A stretch of DNA of 64,000 nt from NCBI GenBank assembly GCA_934525675.1, contig CAKSZH010000012.1:25050-89049 (forward strand), in the 5' to 3' direction. Shown here piece after piece: positions 51,137 to 60,635 of this stretch. This stretch comes from an uncultured Eubacteriales bacterium (GTDB lineage Bacteria > Bacillota > Clostridia > Oscillospirales > CAG-272). Position 1 is the first letter of the stretch. Each line of letters begins with the position of its first letter. The notes beneath the pieces are model-generated. The model made no database searches, was not told the DNA's origin, and saw only the letters and a program-made list of their open reading frames with translations. Made by a program: the position numbers and the translations under genes.

Positions 51137-52636
51137 ATGATCAGAGCAACAAGACAAAAAAACGGGTTGTTTGCCCCGGTCGATCTGACGAAGGGAAATT
51201 GCTGGAAGATTATTCTTCGGTTTTCGCTGCCGGTCATTTTGTCATACCTGCTTCAACAGGTGTACACCATCAGCGACGCGATGATTGTCGGGCAAACGCT
51301 GACGGCGGGCGAGGTCGCCGGGGTGAATGATACCGGTTCGCTGATTTTTATTTTTCTGCAATTTGCGTTCGGTGTCAGTGCAGGCTTTTGCGTGATCACC
51401 TCCTGTCGGGTCGGTGCAAAGGATGACGCGGGTGTCCGTCGATCATTTGCAACACAGATTCTTTTGTCCGTCGCGCTGACTGCTATTCTGACGGGGCTGT
51501 CGTTGTCGCTTCTCAATCCGATGCTTGCGTGGATTCACGTCACGCCGGATCAGGGTGAGGTCTACCGTGCGGCGTTTACTTACTGTGCCATCATCTTCGC
51601 CGGAATCGGTGCGCAGCTATTCTATAACTTCATCTGTTCCTTCCTCCGCAGTATGGGCGATTCGCTCACGCCGCTTCTGTTCCTTTTATTTTCCACAGTC
51701 CTCAATATCGGGCTGGACCTCGCATTCATTCTGGTATTCCGTTGGGGCGTTGCGGGTGCGGCGATCGCAACGGTCGCGGCTCAGCTCATCAGCACGATCG
51801 CGTGTTTCTTTTATGCGTTTATGAAGTACCCCGCAATTCGTCTGCACAGACAGGATTTCCGTATTACCGGGCAGGACGCGCTTCAGCATATCACCAAAGG
51901 CATTCCGCTGGGACTTCAGTTTTCTGTGCTTGCGATCGGGATTATTATCATGCAGAGCGTGGTTGTCAAATTCGATATGCAGGGCGGTATGATGGTTTCG
52001 AACGCCGCGCAGAACGGCTTCGGTGCGGCAAATAAGATCTTCGGTCTGATTATCACGCCTGTCAGCGGTCTCGGTACCGCAATGACCAGTTTTACGGCGC
52101 AGAACCTTGGTGCCGGCGAGTATAAGCGGATCCGTCGCGGAACGCTGGAAGGGCTTCTGATGATGCTGATGATTCTGGCGGTTTCGGTCGGCGCAGGATT
52201 GCTTCTCATGCTGAATAACACTTATCTGCACCTGTTCCTCAGTGCGGAGAAGGTCACGGCGGAAACCATCCGTTACGGAAATTCGTATCTGTATGTCGTA
52301 TTCAGCCTCAGTCCGCTGGTCGGCTGCATCTTCGTTGTCCGGAACTGCGTTCAGGGAATCGGGAAGTCCGGATTTGTCCTCGGAGCCGGCGCGGCAGAAC
52401 TGGTTGCAAGAATTCTGGTGTGTCTGATCTTTCCCGCTCTGTTTGCGGGCGGCGAGGTCAGTGCGGCGGCGCCCGCGATCGCCTTTTTCGCATTGTGCGC
52501 CGCCGATCCCTGTGCGTGGATTGCTTCGGATTCTGTACTTGCAGTTCCGTTCATCCGCAATATTCTGAGGGAGGATTACAGTTACTATCACGAGGAGAGA
52601 ATGCTCCCGAAAGAAAAGACGGGCGAGATTAGTTGA
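51137..52636 (+). CDS. MATE family efflux transporter
   Basis: 499 residues, 12 membrane helices in two halves. Start ATG 51137 chosen because GGGAGGG is nine bases upstream; ATG 51128 is too close to it. Family marks: FSLPVILSYLLQQVYTISDAMIVGQTL, FICSFLRSMGDSLTPLLFLL, GIPLGLQFSVLAIGIIIMQ, NAAQNGFGAANKIFG and the second-half GLGTAMTSFTAQNLGAGEYKR. It exports drugs or metabolites in exchange for Na+ or H+. In some genomes such proteins act on lipid-like compounds; no partner regulator is adjacent. Confidence 0.93.
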   Translation: MIRATRQKNGLFAPVDLTKGNCWKIILRFSLPVILSYLLQQVYTISDAMIVGQTLTAGEVAGVNDTGSLIFIFLQFAFGVSAGFCVITSCRVGAKDDAGVRRSFATQILLSVALTAILTGLSLSLLNPMLAWIHVTPDQGEVYRAAFTYCAIIFAGIGAQLFYNFICSFLRSMGDSLTPLLFLLFSTVLNIGLDLAFILVFRWGVAGAAIATVAAQLISTIACFFYAFMKYPAIRLHRQDFRITGQDALQHITKGIPLGLQFSVLAIGIIIMQSVVVKFDMQGGMMVSNAAQNGFGAANKIFGLIITPVSGLGTAMTSFTAQNLGAGEYKRIRRGTLEGLLMMLMILAVSVGAGLLLMLNNTYLHLFLSAEKVTAETIRYGNSYLYVVFSLSPLVGCIFVVRNCVQGIGKSGFVLGAGAAELVARILVCLIFPALFAGGEVSAAAPAIAFFALCAADPCAWIASDSVLAVPFIRNILREDYSYYHEERMLPKEKTGEIS

Positions 52637-52683
52637 CGCTTTTTCGCAGAGCGTGGAAGATTTTCTCGTTTTGATGAATATAC

Positions 52684-52720
52684 AAAATCCGTACCGACGC
52701 AAAGCGTCGGTACGGATTTT
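52684..52720. terminator. Bidirectional terminator between MATE and pckG
   Basis: Perfect 17-base stem (52684-52700 with 52704-52720), AAA loop, A and T runs at the ends. Confidence 0.92.
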
Positions 52721-52784
52721 TCTTGTTTTGGTTTATGCAGAGCATCCGGCATCGCTCATAGAACGGCTGCCGTCGGATTTTACA

Positions 52785-54587
52785 TTAACCGAGTCTTGCG
52801 GACAGAGCAGCCAGCTCCTCAAACATTTCCTTCGGCACATGGTCACCAACCTGGTTGTAGAAGGACAGGATGTTGAGGATGTCTGCCTTCCAGGATTCCT
52901 TGTCGATGGAGAGCAGTCCCTTGATGGTGTCGAGTGTCACGCCGTCAAGCCCTTCAATGTTGATGTCTTCAGGCTTCGGAACATAGCCGATTGCGGTTTC
53001 GACAGCGTCCACCTTGCCTTCGCAACGTGCGAGGATCCACAGAACCACGCGGAGGTTATCACCGAATCCGGGCCAGATGAAGTTGCCTTCGTCGTCGGTG
53101 CGGAACCAGTTGACGTGGAAGATCTTCGGAGGATTGGGAATAATCTTGCCCATGTCGAGCCAATGCTGCCAGTAGTCGCCCATGTTGTAGCCGACGAACG
53201 GACGCATTGCCATCGGGTCACGACGGACAACGCCGATTGCACCTGCTGCCGCAGCGGTCGTTTCGGACGCCATGATGGAGCCGACGAAGGTGCCGTGCTG
53301 CCAGTTAAAGGACTGGTACACAAGGGGAGCGGTCTTTGCGCGTCTGCCGCCGAAGATGATTGCGGAGACGGGAACACCGGTCAGCGAATTGAATTCGGAA
53401 GAGAGGCAGGGACAGTTGGTCGCCTTTGCGGTAAACCGGCTGTTCGGATGTGCGCCGGAGGTGTTGATCTTGTCTGCCTTGTCGTACTTGCGGTAATCCC
53501 ACGGCTCGCCCTTCCAGTTGATCGCGCCGTCTTCGGGAGTGGGCGGATTGTTGTCAAGGCCTTCCCACCAGACGGTGTTCTCTTTAGCGTTGTAGCAGAC
53601 GTTGGTGAAGATGGTATCTCTCTTGGTGGTTGCAAGTGCATTGGGGTTGGACTTTTCGTTGGTGCCGGGAGCAACGCCGAAGAAGCCGTTCTCCGGGTTG
53701 ACAGCGTAGAGTCTGCCGTCAGCCTTGTTGACACGGAGCCATGCGATGTCGTCTCCGACCGTCCAGGCCTTGTAGCCCTTTTTCTTGTACACTTCGGGCG
53801 GGATGAGCATTGCAAGGTTGGTCTTGCCGCACGCGGACGGGAATGCAGCGGTCACATACTTGATCTCGCCGTCGGGGTATTCCACGCCGAGGATGAGCAT
53901 ATGCTCAGCCATCCAGCCTTCCTTACGTCCGAGGTAGGAAGCGATACGGAGCGCAAAGCACTTCTTGCCGAGCAGAACGTTTCCGCCGTATGCCGAGTTG
54001 ACGGACATGATGGTGTTGTCCTGCGGGAAGTGGGTGATATAACGGTTTTCGGGATCGCAGTCAGCAGTTGCGTGCAGACCCTTGATGAAGTGATCGCTGT
54101 TTCCGAGAGATTCCAGAACATTGAGACCGACACGGGTCATAATGATCATATTGAGAACGACATAGATGGAGTCGGTCAGTTCAATGCCGATCTTTGCGAA
54201 GTCGGAACCGACAACGCCCATGGAGTAGGGAATGACGTACATAGTCTTGCCCTTCATGGAACCGGTGTACAGCTTCTTCAGCTTTGCATACATTTCATCG
54301 GGAGCCATCCAGTTGTTGATGTTGCCTGCTTCCTCCTTGGTGGGAGTGCAGATGAACGTGCGGGATTCCACACGTGCGACATCGTTGACGGCGGTGCGAT
54401 GGAGATAGCAGTTCGGCAGGAGCTTTTCATTCAGTTTAATCAGCTCGCCGGTTGCACACGCTTCCTTGCGGAGGGCGTCCTGCTGTTCCTCGGAGCCGTC
54501 GATCAGAACGATTTTATCAGGCTGCGTCATCGCCGCCATCTCGTCGATCCAAGCGTCCACAAACTTGTTCTTGGTAATGGTGCTCAT
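52785..54587 (-). CDS. pckG: Phosphoenolpyruvate carboxykinase (GTP)
   Basis: 600 residues. GTP-type enzyme: P-loop AAFPSACGKTNLAML, ACDDIAW-type segment VGDDIAWLRVNKADGRLYAVNPENGFFGVAPGT and FGGRRAKTAPLVYQSFNW. It interconverts oxaloacetate and PEP; in fermenters it often runs toward oxaloacetate, conserving GTP and fixing CO2. That oxaloacetate could feed the Na+ pump operon at 22-27 kb. GAAGGAGAATAACC precedes ATG 54587. Confidence 0.97.
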   Translation of the reverse strand: MSTITKNKFVDAWIDEMAAMTQPDKIVLIDGSEEQQDALRKEACATGELIKLNEKLLPNCYLHRTAVNDVARVESRTFICTPTKEEAGNINNWMAPDEMYAKLKKLYTGSMKGKTMYVIPYSMGVVGSDFAKIGIELTDSIYVVLNMIIMTRVGLNVLESLGNSDHFIKGLHATADCDPENRYITHFPQDNTIMSVNSAYGGNVLLGKKCFALRIASYLGRKEGWMAEHMLILGVEYPDGEIKYVTAAFPSACGKTNLAMLIPPEVYKKKGYKAWTVGDDIAWLRVNKADGRLYAVNPENGFFGVAPGTNEKSNPNALATTKRDTIFTNVCYNAKENTVWWEGLDNNPPTPEDGAINWKGEPWDYRKYDKADKINTSGAHPNSRFTAKATNCPCLSSEFNSLTGVPVSAIIFGGRRAKTAPLVYQSFNWQHGTFVGSIMASETTAAAAGAIGVVRRDPMAMRPFVGYNMGDYWQHWLDMGKIIPNPPKIFHVNWFRTDDEGNFIWPGFGDNLRVVLWILARCEGKVDAVETAIGYVPKPEDINIEGLDGVTLDTIKGLLSIDKESWKADILNILSFYNQVGDHVPKEMFEELAALSARLG

Positions 54588-54647
54588 GGTTATTCTCCTT
54601 CATAACAGAATATTTTTTGTGGTTTGAATCCTCGTAACCCACCTTAA

Positions 54648-54676
54648 ATAATACTACCTTTTTCGATTTTTTTCAA
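54648..54676 (-). promoter_or_regulatory. Promoter for pckG
   Basis: Minus strand TTGAAA (54671-54676), 17 bases, TATTAT (54648-54653). Confidence 0.75.
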
Positions 54677-54928
54677 GCCCGACTTTGCAAAGGTTACATT
54701 TTGTTAACATCTTAACGGAAAACAGGCGGATACCCTTGAAAATCCGTAACTTTGGCTTGCAAAAACAGGCAGAATGTCACATATAATTGACAGGCGAAAA
54801 CACGCAGGAACGGGGGCTTGACATCGGATTTTTTCTCTTTTGATAGTATGTTTAATCCGACATGGATTCTATTCCGCAACCAGTATCACTGTGCCGATAA
54901 AACATTTACAGATTATTTGAAAAATTAC

Positions 54929-54957
54929 TTGACAAACCGAAACTGGTACGTTATAAT
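54929..54957 (+). promoter_or_regulatory. Promoter for the GntR/ABC operon
   Basis: TTGACA (54929-54934), 17 bases, TATAAT (54952-54957): perfect consensus, immediately followed by the operator. Confidence 0.88.
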
Positions 54958-54984
54958 AAGTGTACTATCATTGGTAGTACACTT
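54958..54984. promoter_or_regulatory. Operator of the YtrA-type GntR regulator
   Basis: AAGTGTACTA - 7 bases - TAGTACACTT, a perfect 10+10 palindrome directly after the -10 box. Its form fits operators of YtrA-subfamily regulators. Binding here would block transcription start, giving autoregulation of the whole operon. Confidence 0.75.
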
Positions 54985-55004
54985 GAAGGCGAGGGAGTGA
55001 AAGC

Positions 55005-55376
55005 GTGATAATCAATAAACTGTCGGAAGTTCCGGTATACGAACAATTGATTTCGGAAACCGAACGGGAGATCCTGTGCGGGATTCTGGCAGAAGAGACA
55101 CAGATTCCGTCGGTCAGAGAGCTGTCCTTAACGGTCGGGGTGAATCCGAACACCATTCAGAAGGCATATCTGGAGCTTGCCAGAAGGGAAGAGATTATTT
55201 CATCGCCGGGGACCGGATATTTTGTTGCGTCCGGTGCAAAGGAACGTGTCAGGCAACGGGAAATCGCACGGTTGAGCCGGCTCTGTTCAGAACTGCGCGA
55301 TTTCGGAATTCCGCTGGACGAATTACTTGACTCGGTGAAAAACGCTTACAGGAAGAAAGGGGAAGGACATGATTGA
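55005..55376 (+). CDS. GntR family regulator, YtrA subfamily
   Basis: 123 residues from GTG 55005 (GAGGGAGTGAAAGC upstream). Winged helix: PVYEQLISETEREILCGIL, QIPSVRELSLTVGVNPNTIQKAYLELARREEIISSPGTGYFV, then a short dimerisation tail of about 40 residues, as in YtrA, with no ligand domain. Overlaps the ABC ATPase gene by eight bases. In B. subtilis YtrA represses an ABC operon induced by cell-wall antibiotics; the same logic is likely here. Confidence 0.93.
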   Translation: MIINKLSEVPVYEQLISETEREILCGILAEETQIPSVRELSLTVGVNPNTIQKAYLELARREEIISSPGTGYFVASGAKERVRQREIARLSRLCSELRDFGIPLDELLDSVKNAYRKKGEGHD

Positions 55377-56268
55377 AGCAAAGAATGTCACCATGCGGTT
55401 TGACAAATTTACCGCGGTGAATCATCTGAACTGCCGGATACCGGACGGTTGTATTTACGGTCTTGTCGGTTCCAACGGTGCCGGAAAATCCACATTTCTC
55501 CGGCTTGCCGCGGGAGTGTACCATCCGGCGGAAGGACAGGTGGAGGTGGATGGCGAGGGCGTCTGGGAATCCCCGGCGGTCAAGGACAAGATCGTTTATG
55601 TGCCGGATGAGCTGTATTTCCTGCCGCAGTCCAATATGAACAAGATGGCAAAGTATTACCGCACCATCTACCGTAGGTTCAACATGGAACGTTACCGCAA
55701 ACTGACGGAGACCTTCCGGCTTGACCCGACCGCCAATTTCAACACCTTCTCAAAGGGCATGAGGCGTCAGGCGGCAACGGTGCTTGCGCTGTCCGCCATG
55801 CCGCAGTATCTGTTTTTTGACGAGACCTTTGACGGGCTTGACCCCGTGATGCGGAACCTCGTAAAACAGGTAATCTACACCGATGTGGTGGAGCGCAAGA
55901 CCACGACCATTATCACCTCGCACAGTCTGCGCGAATTGGAGGACACCTGCGACCAGCTTGCGCTCCTGCACAAGGGCGGCATTGTCTTTGAGAGCGACAT
56001 TCAGGACCTCAAAACCGCGCTCTTCAAGGTACAGACGGCATTCGCGGAACCGTTCGGAAAAGAAAAATTCGAAGGTGTCGAGATGCTGACCTATCATCAG
56101 ATGGGTTCGGTCGCAACCTTCATCGTGCGCGGAGACAGGGAAGAGACCCGGCAGAAGATTCAGGGCATGAACCCGCTTCTGCTTGACGTTCTGCCGCTTT
56201 CTCTGGAAGAAGTGTTTGTTTACGAAATGGAAGCGCTCGGTTACGCCTTCCATGATGTGGAACTGTGA
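55369..56268 (+). CDS. ABC transporter ATP-binding protein
   Basis: 299 residues. Walker A GLVGSNGAGKST (31-42), signature FSKGMRRQ in place of LSGGQ, as in YtrB-like and drug-resistance ATPases, Walker B YLFFDETFDGLDP and switch ITSHSLRELED. The C-terminal 80 residues form a regulatory domain. GGAAGGAC precedes ATG 55369. Energises the permease encoded next, with which it overlaps at GTGA or abuts. Confidence 0.94.
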   Translation: MIEAKNVTMRFDKFTAVNHLNCRIPDGCIYGLVGSNGAGKSTFLRLAAGVYHPAEGQVEVDGEGVWESPAVKDKIVYVPDELYFLPQSNMNKMAKYYRTIYRRFNMERYRKLTETFRLDPTANFNTFSKGMRRQAATVLALSAMPQYLFFDETFDGLDPVMRNLVKQVIYTDVVERKTTTIITSHSLRELEDTCDQLALLHKGGIVFESDIQDLKTALFKVQTAFAEPFGKEKFEGVEMLTYHQMGSVATFIVRGDREETRQKIQGMNPLLLDVLPLSLEEVFVYEMEALGYAFHDVEL

Positions 56269-56276
56269 GGTGCGAT

Positions 56277-58442
56277 ATGAAGACGAAAAATCCGAATACC
56301 CGGTTCAGCTTCGGTCTTTATCGTGAGGGACTGAAAAAGGTCCGCCTGATCGGGATTGTTGCCGCGGTTCTTTGCATTGTCATCACCGCGTTGATACCGA
56401 TTGTCAGTATTGTTGACGCGAGCAGATACCCTGAGGGATACTACACAAACCGGGAAGGTTCTCACGTGCCGTACGTGAAGACGGTCGGAACCGACGATTT
56501 CGCGCCGCTTCTCCTGATTCTCGTGTTCACCCCGCTCATCATTTTCATGATGTTCTCCTATCTGAACAAACGGTCGGAATCGGATTTTTTCCATTCCATT
56601 CCGTATCACAGGGAAACGGTGTACCTCAGTTTCACCGCTGCGGCGATGACATGGATCTGGGGAATCGTGATCGTTTCTCTGACCGTTTCGGGAATTCTCT
56701 GGGGAGTCCACCCGTATGCGGTGTTTGCCGTCACGGACCTGCTACAACTGGGACTTGCATACTTCTTATCCACGGCATTCATCGCCGGAATCGCGCTCGT
56801 TGCGATGATGCTTACCGGAACAGTTGCCACGAATCTGTTTCTGTTCATGCTGATTGCCGGTTTTGTCCGTGTGTTCGGCTGGCTGACAACAAGCTGTCTC
56901 GAAAAGCTGGCTCCTGTCTACGATATTTCGTTTTCTGCCGGGAGATTTCTTGATCCCTCGTTCAGCCTTCCGTACAAATTGCTTGAAAAAAGTTTCAACT
57001 CCTATAACAGTCAGTCGTTCCTTTCCAATCCCTCGCTCCTTGTTTACACGGGCGTGTGCGCGCTGCTTCTGTTCATTGTGGCGGGAGTGCTTTACCGTTT
57101 CCGCAAGAGCGAAATGGCTGGAAATTCCGCGCCCAATCGGATTTTGCAGCATGTATACCGCTGTGCATTCACGCTTCCGTTTGTCCTGATGCTGGTCGCT
57201 CAACTGCTGTCAGGGAGTACGGATGCAACATGGCTCATTGTCAACGCAGTCGGAATTTTGCTTGTTTATTTCCTGTATGAACTGATTACCACCAAGAAAC
57301 TGAAACGTCTGATTGCGGCTGCGCCGTTCCTCGGCGTGCTTGCCCTGGTGGGCGGTATCTTTGCGGGCTCGCTTCTGCTGGTCACCGGCGGTATTCTGAA
57401 GGAGAATATTCAGGCGGACGAGATCAAGACCGTTTCCTTGTATGTACAACAGAATCGGAGCGGTGGGTATTTTGAAGCTGTGACCGCAGATATTGAAATT
57501 GATGACCGTGACGCGCTTACGATGGTTGCAGAGAAACTCCGGGAGACCGAAGTGGCTCAATTGGATGGATATATCCATCCGCCGTATGGTGGAGGAGATT
57601 ACGGCTCGGATAATCGGTGGGAAACCTGCAATATCAGAATCCGCCTGAAGTCCGGGAAGGTGATCGGCAGAAAGGTCTGGATGAGATATGCGGAAAAAGC
57701 GCAGCTTGAAAAGTATTTTATTTCCTCGCCGGATTATCTGAAAGCGCGGACGACACTCCCCGATGACTCCAAAATTTTCAGCATCTCCTGTGAATTTCAA
57801 AAGGAATATAACGCCAACACAGAGGAAATCAAAGAACTCTGGAAACTGTTCCGGGAGGAATTTGCTGCGCTTGATGAAGAGGAAAAGTTTGAACTGCTGA
57901 ATTTCTCCGGCACCTATATCGATGGGAATTATGTCGGTTTCCGGATTTATTTCAACTATAATTATGTTTCCTACGGTTTGACGATTCCCGTGACGAGCAA
58001 AACGCCGCGGACTCTGCAAAGATTCTTTGCCATCGGTTACAGCGGCTCTGACCCGAACCGGACGAAAGATGCTTTGCGGAAAACGACAGATGTCAATTGG
58101 TGGGCGGCACATCCGGATGAGCAATACGATATTTATATCGCTATGTATTCGCTCGGCGGCGGTGATCCGGGGCGTGCAATCGGCGAAAAAAGTCTTTTGA
58201 TTCAGGCGGACTCCGAACCGGAAATTCGTGCGTATGTGAAATCGCTTTCGTCTTTTCTGGATAACAGAAAAGCAAGCGTGCAAGAGAAACCGTATTTTTT
58301 GAGTGTTCAGATCACTCCCTATTCTGATATGGTATATGGGTCTTCGGATACATCTGATTCGAATCTTTTCACACGCGGCTGTTTCTGGCTGACAGAAGCC
58401 GAAGCCGATGAGCTTGGCAAAATTCTGAATCTCTACGAGTGA
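56277..58442 (+). CDS. ABC transporter permease with large extracellular domain
   Basis: 721 residues from ATG 56277, which has GAGGTG five bases upstream; GTG 56265 overlapping the ATPase stop is an alternative. Six to seven helices in the first 370 residues (first at about 20-45; DFFHSIPYHRETVY loop; GIVIVSLTVSGILWG; last near 345-375), then about 350 soluble residues after the last helix, rich in beta strands (about 380-721). That arrangement puts a large domain outside the cell, as in bacitracin-type and YtrC/D-like permeases. Substrate unknown, probably a peptide antibiotic or envelope lipid. Confidence 0.8.
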   Translation: MKTKNPNTRFSFGLYREGLKKVRLIGIVAAVLCIVITALIPIVSIVDASRYPEGYYTNREGSHVPYVKTVGTDDFAPLLLILVFTPLIIFMMFSYLNKRSESDFFHSIPYHRETVYLSFTAAAMTWIWGIVIVSLTVSGILWGVHPYAVFAVTDLLQLGLAYFLSTAFIAGIALVAMMLTGTVATNLFLFMLIAGFVRVFGWLTTSCLEKLAPVYDISFSAGRFLDPSFSLPYKLLEKSFNSYNSQSFLSNPSLLVYTGVCALLLFIVAGVLYRFRKSEMAGNSAPNRILQHVYRCAFTLPFVLMLVAQLLSGSTDATWLIVNAVGILLVYFLYELITTKKLKRLIAAAPFLGVLALVGGIFAGSLLLVTGGILKENIQADEIKTVSLYVQQNRSGGYFEAVTADIEIDDRDALTMVAEKLRETEVAQLDGYIHPPYGGGDYGSDNRWETCNIRIRLKSGKVIGRKVWMRYAEKAQLEKYFISSPDYLKARTTLPDDSKIFSISCEFQKEYNANTEEIKELWKLFREEFAALDEEEKFELLNFSGTYIDGNYVGFRIYFNYNYVSYGLTIPVTSKTPRTLQRFFAIGYSGSDPNRTKDALRKTTDVNWWAAHPDEQYDIYIAMYSLGGGDPGRAIGEKSLLIQADSEPEIRAYVKSLSSFLDNRKASVQEKPYFLSVQITPYSDMVYGSSDTSDSNLFTRGCFWLTEAEADELGKILNLYE

Positions 58443-58449
58443 AAATTTC

Positions 58450-58482
58450 GCGCCTCCGCACATTGTGCGGAGGCGCGTTTTA
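58450..58482. terminator. Terminator between the permease and pnuC
   Basis: 13-base-pair stem (58450-58462 with 58466-58478), three-base loop and TTTT; AAATTT on the other side allows use by pnuC. Confidence 0.88.
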
Positions 58483-58507
58483 TGTTTGTGTTTCGTTGGC
58501 AGTTATT

Positions 58508-59218
58508 TCAGGTGCTTTCCGCGGGCGTCCTGTCACCGGTCGTCTGGGTTCTCTCTCGCCTTTTCCAGCTGACAAACGTGTGCGTGTCATTGACAAGGAA
58601 AATCAGAAAATTGACGATCACAGGGATGTACACGGGGTCTTTGAGCGCGGCAAGTGTCCAGAGAATCATGAGCACTACGTCGTTGAGTGCGTAGGCGAGC
58701 GCAAAATAGGAGGAACGGAGCACGGTCAGGGAAGCGGCAAAGAAACTGGTTGCAACCGACAGCGTACTGAAGAAAAGGTTCGGCGTGTCAAACGCACCGA
58801 GCAGGAAGTAAAACGCTACCGTGACGAGCACCGCCGCCGCGGCAAGGACGGCAAACAGTTTTCCTGTCATTTGACGGATGGATACCGCACCCTGCTTCCC
58901 GCCGGATTGATTGCGGATCCAGGAAACCAGCGAGCAGACCGCCATCGGGAGCGACATTCCGAGATAGGTGATCATTTCTCCCCAGTAACGGAAACGGAGC
59001 GAAATGATGGCGTACAGGACGGCAAAGAGGATCATGAACACTTGCGTCCACGCGTTGCCCTTGGCGGCGAAGATCAGAGCGGTGATACCGACCCAAGTCG
59101 CAATCAGCGTGAGAAAATCAAAGCTGCCGCCCGCAATATTGGAAACAGTAACAACGGTAAGTGAAGCAATCCAGAGAAACCAGTCCTTGGGGTTCAGAGA
59201 TTTGAAGGGGTTATGCAT
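58508..59218 (-). CDS. pnuC: Nicotinamide riboside/mononucleotide transporter PnuC
   Basis: 236 residues, seven membrane helices. Marks: NPKDWFLWIASLTVV, TWVGITALIFAAKGNAWTQVFMILFAVLYAIISLRFRYWGEM split over the first helices, and the C-terminal YFALAYALNDVVLMILWTL and FLIFLVNDTHTFVSWKR. Brings in an NAD precursor by facilitated diffusion; trapping by an NR kinase (not seen) is expected. It follows the MFS gene by 102 bases with a hairpin between. No NiaR box or known riboswitch was identified. Related in purpose to nadK at 43 kb. Confidence 0.92.
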   Translation of the reverse strand: MHNPFKSLNPKDWFLWIASLTVVTVSNIAGGSFDFLTLIATWVGITALIFAAKGNAWTQVFMILFAVLYAIISLRFRYWGEMITYLGMSLPMAVCSLVSWIRNQSGGKQGAVSIRQMTGKLFAVLAAAAVLVTVAFYFLLGAFDTPNLFFSTLSVATSFFAASLTVLRSSYFALAYALNDVVLMILWTLAALKDPVYIPVIVNFLIFLVNDTHTFVSWKRRERTQTTGDRTPAEST

Positions 59219-59275
59219 AATTGGTCCTTTTTGTAAGTAAACAGTTTTTTGACAACGGAGACAGTGAACAGAATT

Positions 59276-59320
59276 CCGTCTGAACGACCGATGTGCGAAA
59301 GAACAATCGGCGGGAGACGG
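59276..59320 (-). other. Two-tier hairpin between MFS and pnuC
   Basis: CCGTCT/AGACGG (59276-59281 with 59315-59320) encloses CCGAT/ATCGG (59288-59292 with 59306-59310). No T run follows. It begins right after the MFS stop and could adjust RNA stability or pnuC level. Confidence 0.45.
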
Positions 59321-60523
59321 TCAATACCTCCCGGCAGCACGGTCAATCCGGTTCAGACATTCCAGCATGACGACGGAGAGAATGAGGAAAAACAACAGGA
59401 ACGCGGGGAGAAGGCGGATTGACACGTTGTCGGCGAGCAGTCCGAAGACGGGCGGCATGAGCGATGATCCGATATAGGAGAATGCCATCTGAATTCCGAT
59501 AACGGATTGGGAATTTTCCTTTCCGAAGTGAAACGGCGTTGAATGGATAATGGACGGATAAACGGGCGCGCATCCAATGCCGAGCAGGATAAAGCCGAAG
59601 ACCGGAAGGAGCGTTCCGCCGAAGGGGAGGGAGATCACGCCGATGCCGACGGCGACGATGGAAAGCCCGATGCGGATCATATTTCTGTCACCGATGCGGT
59701 CTGAAACAAACCCAGAGAGGAATCTGCCTGCGGTGATTCCGATAAAGTAGAGCGATCCGAACGCGGCGGCTTTTTCTTCTGTGATACCGCGTGTCTGGAA
59801 CAAAAAGGAGCTTGCCCAGAGCATGATGGTGGATTCAATCACTCCGGACCCGAGAAACCCGAGCAGCATAAAAATGACGCCGGGGATCTTCAGCGCGTGA
59901 GCGACACCGAAGGATTTGCTGTCGGGTGAGGTCGTTGTGTTGCCGCCGCTTTCCTGAATGCTTCCGGATTCGGCGGAGACCTTTTTCCAGAGCGGCAACG
60001 CAAGAAGCAGCACCGCAAGTACGCCGACCTGAATAAATCCGACGATACGGTAACCCATTGCCCACCCTTTTCCCGATGCGATTGCGTGACTCATGATGTA
60101 GGGACTGATGATGGTCCCGACACCCCAGAAGCAGTGGAGCCAGCTCATCTGCCTTGACGAATAATGAAGTGCGACATAATTATTGAGCGCTGCATCGATT
60201 GCTCCGGCGCCGAGACCGTAAGGAACGGCAAATGCGCAGAGTACGGGAAAAGTGCCCGCAAAGGAGAAGCCGAACATTCCGGCGACGGTCATGGCAACGC
60301 TGACCGTGACTACAACTCCGGTTCCGAAGCGGCGGTTGATCCGATCGGAAAGGAGGCTCGAAATGATGGTGCAGGCAGAGATGATCATGGTGACGATCCC
60401 GGCCGCACTGATCGGCATTCCCATCAGCTGGTACATTTCCGGCCAGGCAGAGCCGAGCAGGGAATCCGGAAGTCCGAGACTGATGAACGCAAGATAAATT
60501 ACGGGAAGCAACAAAGAAAGCAT
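59321..60523 (-). CDS. MFS transporter
   Basis: 400 residues from ATG 60523 (AGGAAGG upstream); the frame extends to 60664 but without a ribosome site and across the promoter. Twelve helices: SLGLPDSLLGSAWPEMYQLMG at the first, SDRINRRFGTG in the loop 2-3 motif, FAVPYGLGAGAIDAALNNYVALHY, and SDRIGDRNMIRIG in the second half. This is the sugar/FucP-like branch common in Firmicutes; the substrate is not predictable. Probably cotranscribed with pnuC. Confidence 0.9.
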   Translation of the reverse strand: MLSLLLPVIYLAFISLGLPDSLLGSAWPEMYQLMGMPISAAGIVTMIISACTIISSLLSDRINRRFGTGVVVTVSVAMTVAGMFGFSFAGTFPVLCAFAVPYGLGAGAIDAALNNYVALHYSSRQMSWLHCFWGVGTIISPYIMSHAIASGKGWAMGYRIVGFIQVGVLAVLLLALPLWKKVSAESGSIQESGGNTTTSPDSKSFGVAHALKIPGVIFMLLGFLGSGVIESTIMLWASSFLFQTRGITEEKAAAFGSLYFIGITAGRFLSGFVSDRIGDRNMIRIGLSIVAVGIGVISLPFGGTLLPVFGFILLGIGCAPVYPSIIHSTPFHFGKENSQSVIGIQMAFSYIGSSLMPPVFGLLADNVSIRLLPAFLLFFLILSVVMLECLNRIDRAAGRY

Positions 60524-60635
60524 ATATAGTACCTTCCTGTGTGTAGTATCGGAATTTCGCCGGCGCGGCAGTTTACGGTTATCGGCTGTCGCACGGAATT
60601 TCACAGACCGGGACGGGGAAACCATAACAAAGAGT

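Larger units (their letters stand above)
54588..55004. other. Regulatory spacer between pckG and the GntR operon
   Basis: Holds the pckG promoter (54648-54676), the GntR promoter (54929-54957) and the operator palindrome (54958-54984). The middle (about 54680-54925) is AT-rich with no gene or RNA recognised. Confidence 0.6.

Noticed and set aside
52653..54605. 650-codon plus-strand frame opposite pckG
   Set aside because: Antisense shadow of pckG, whose motifs are unmistakable. The long open frame comes from GC-rich codon use.
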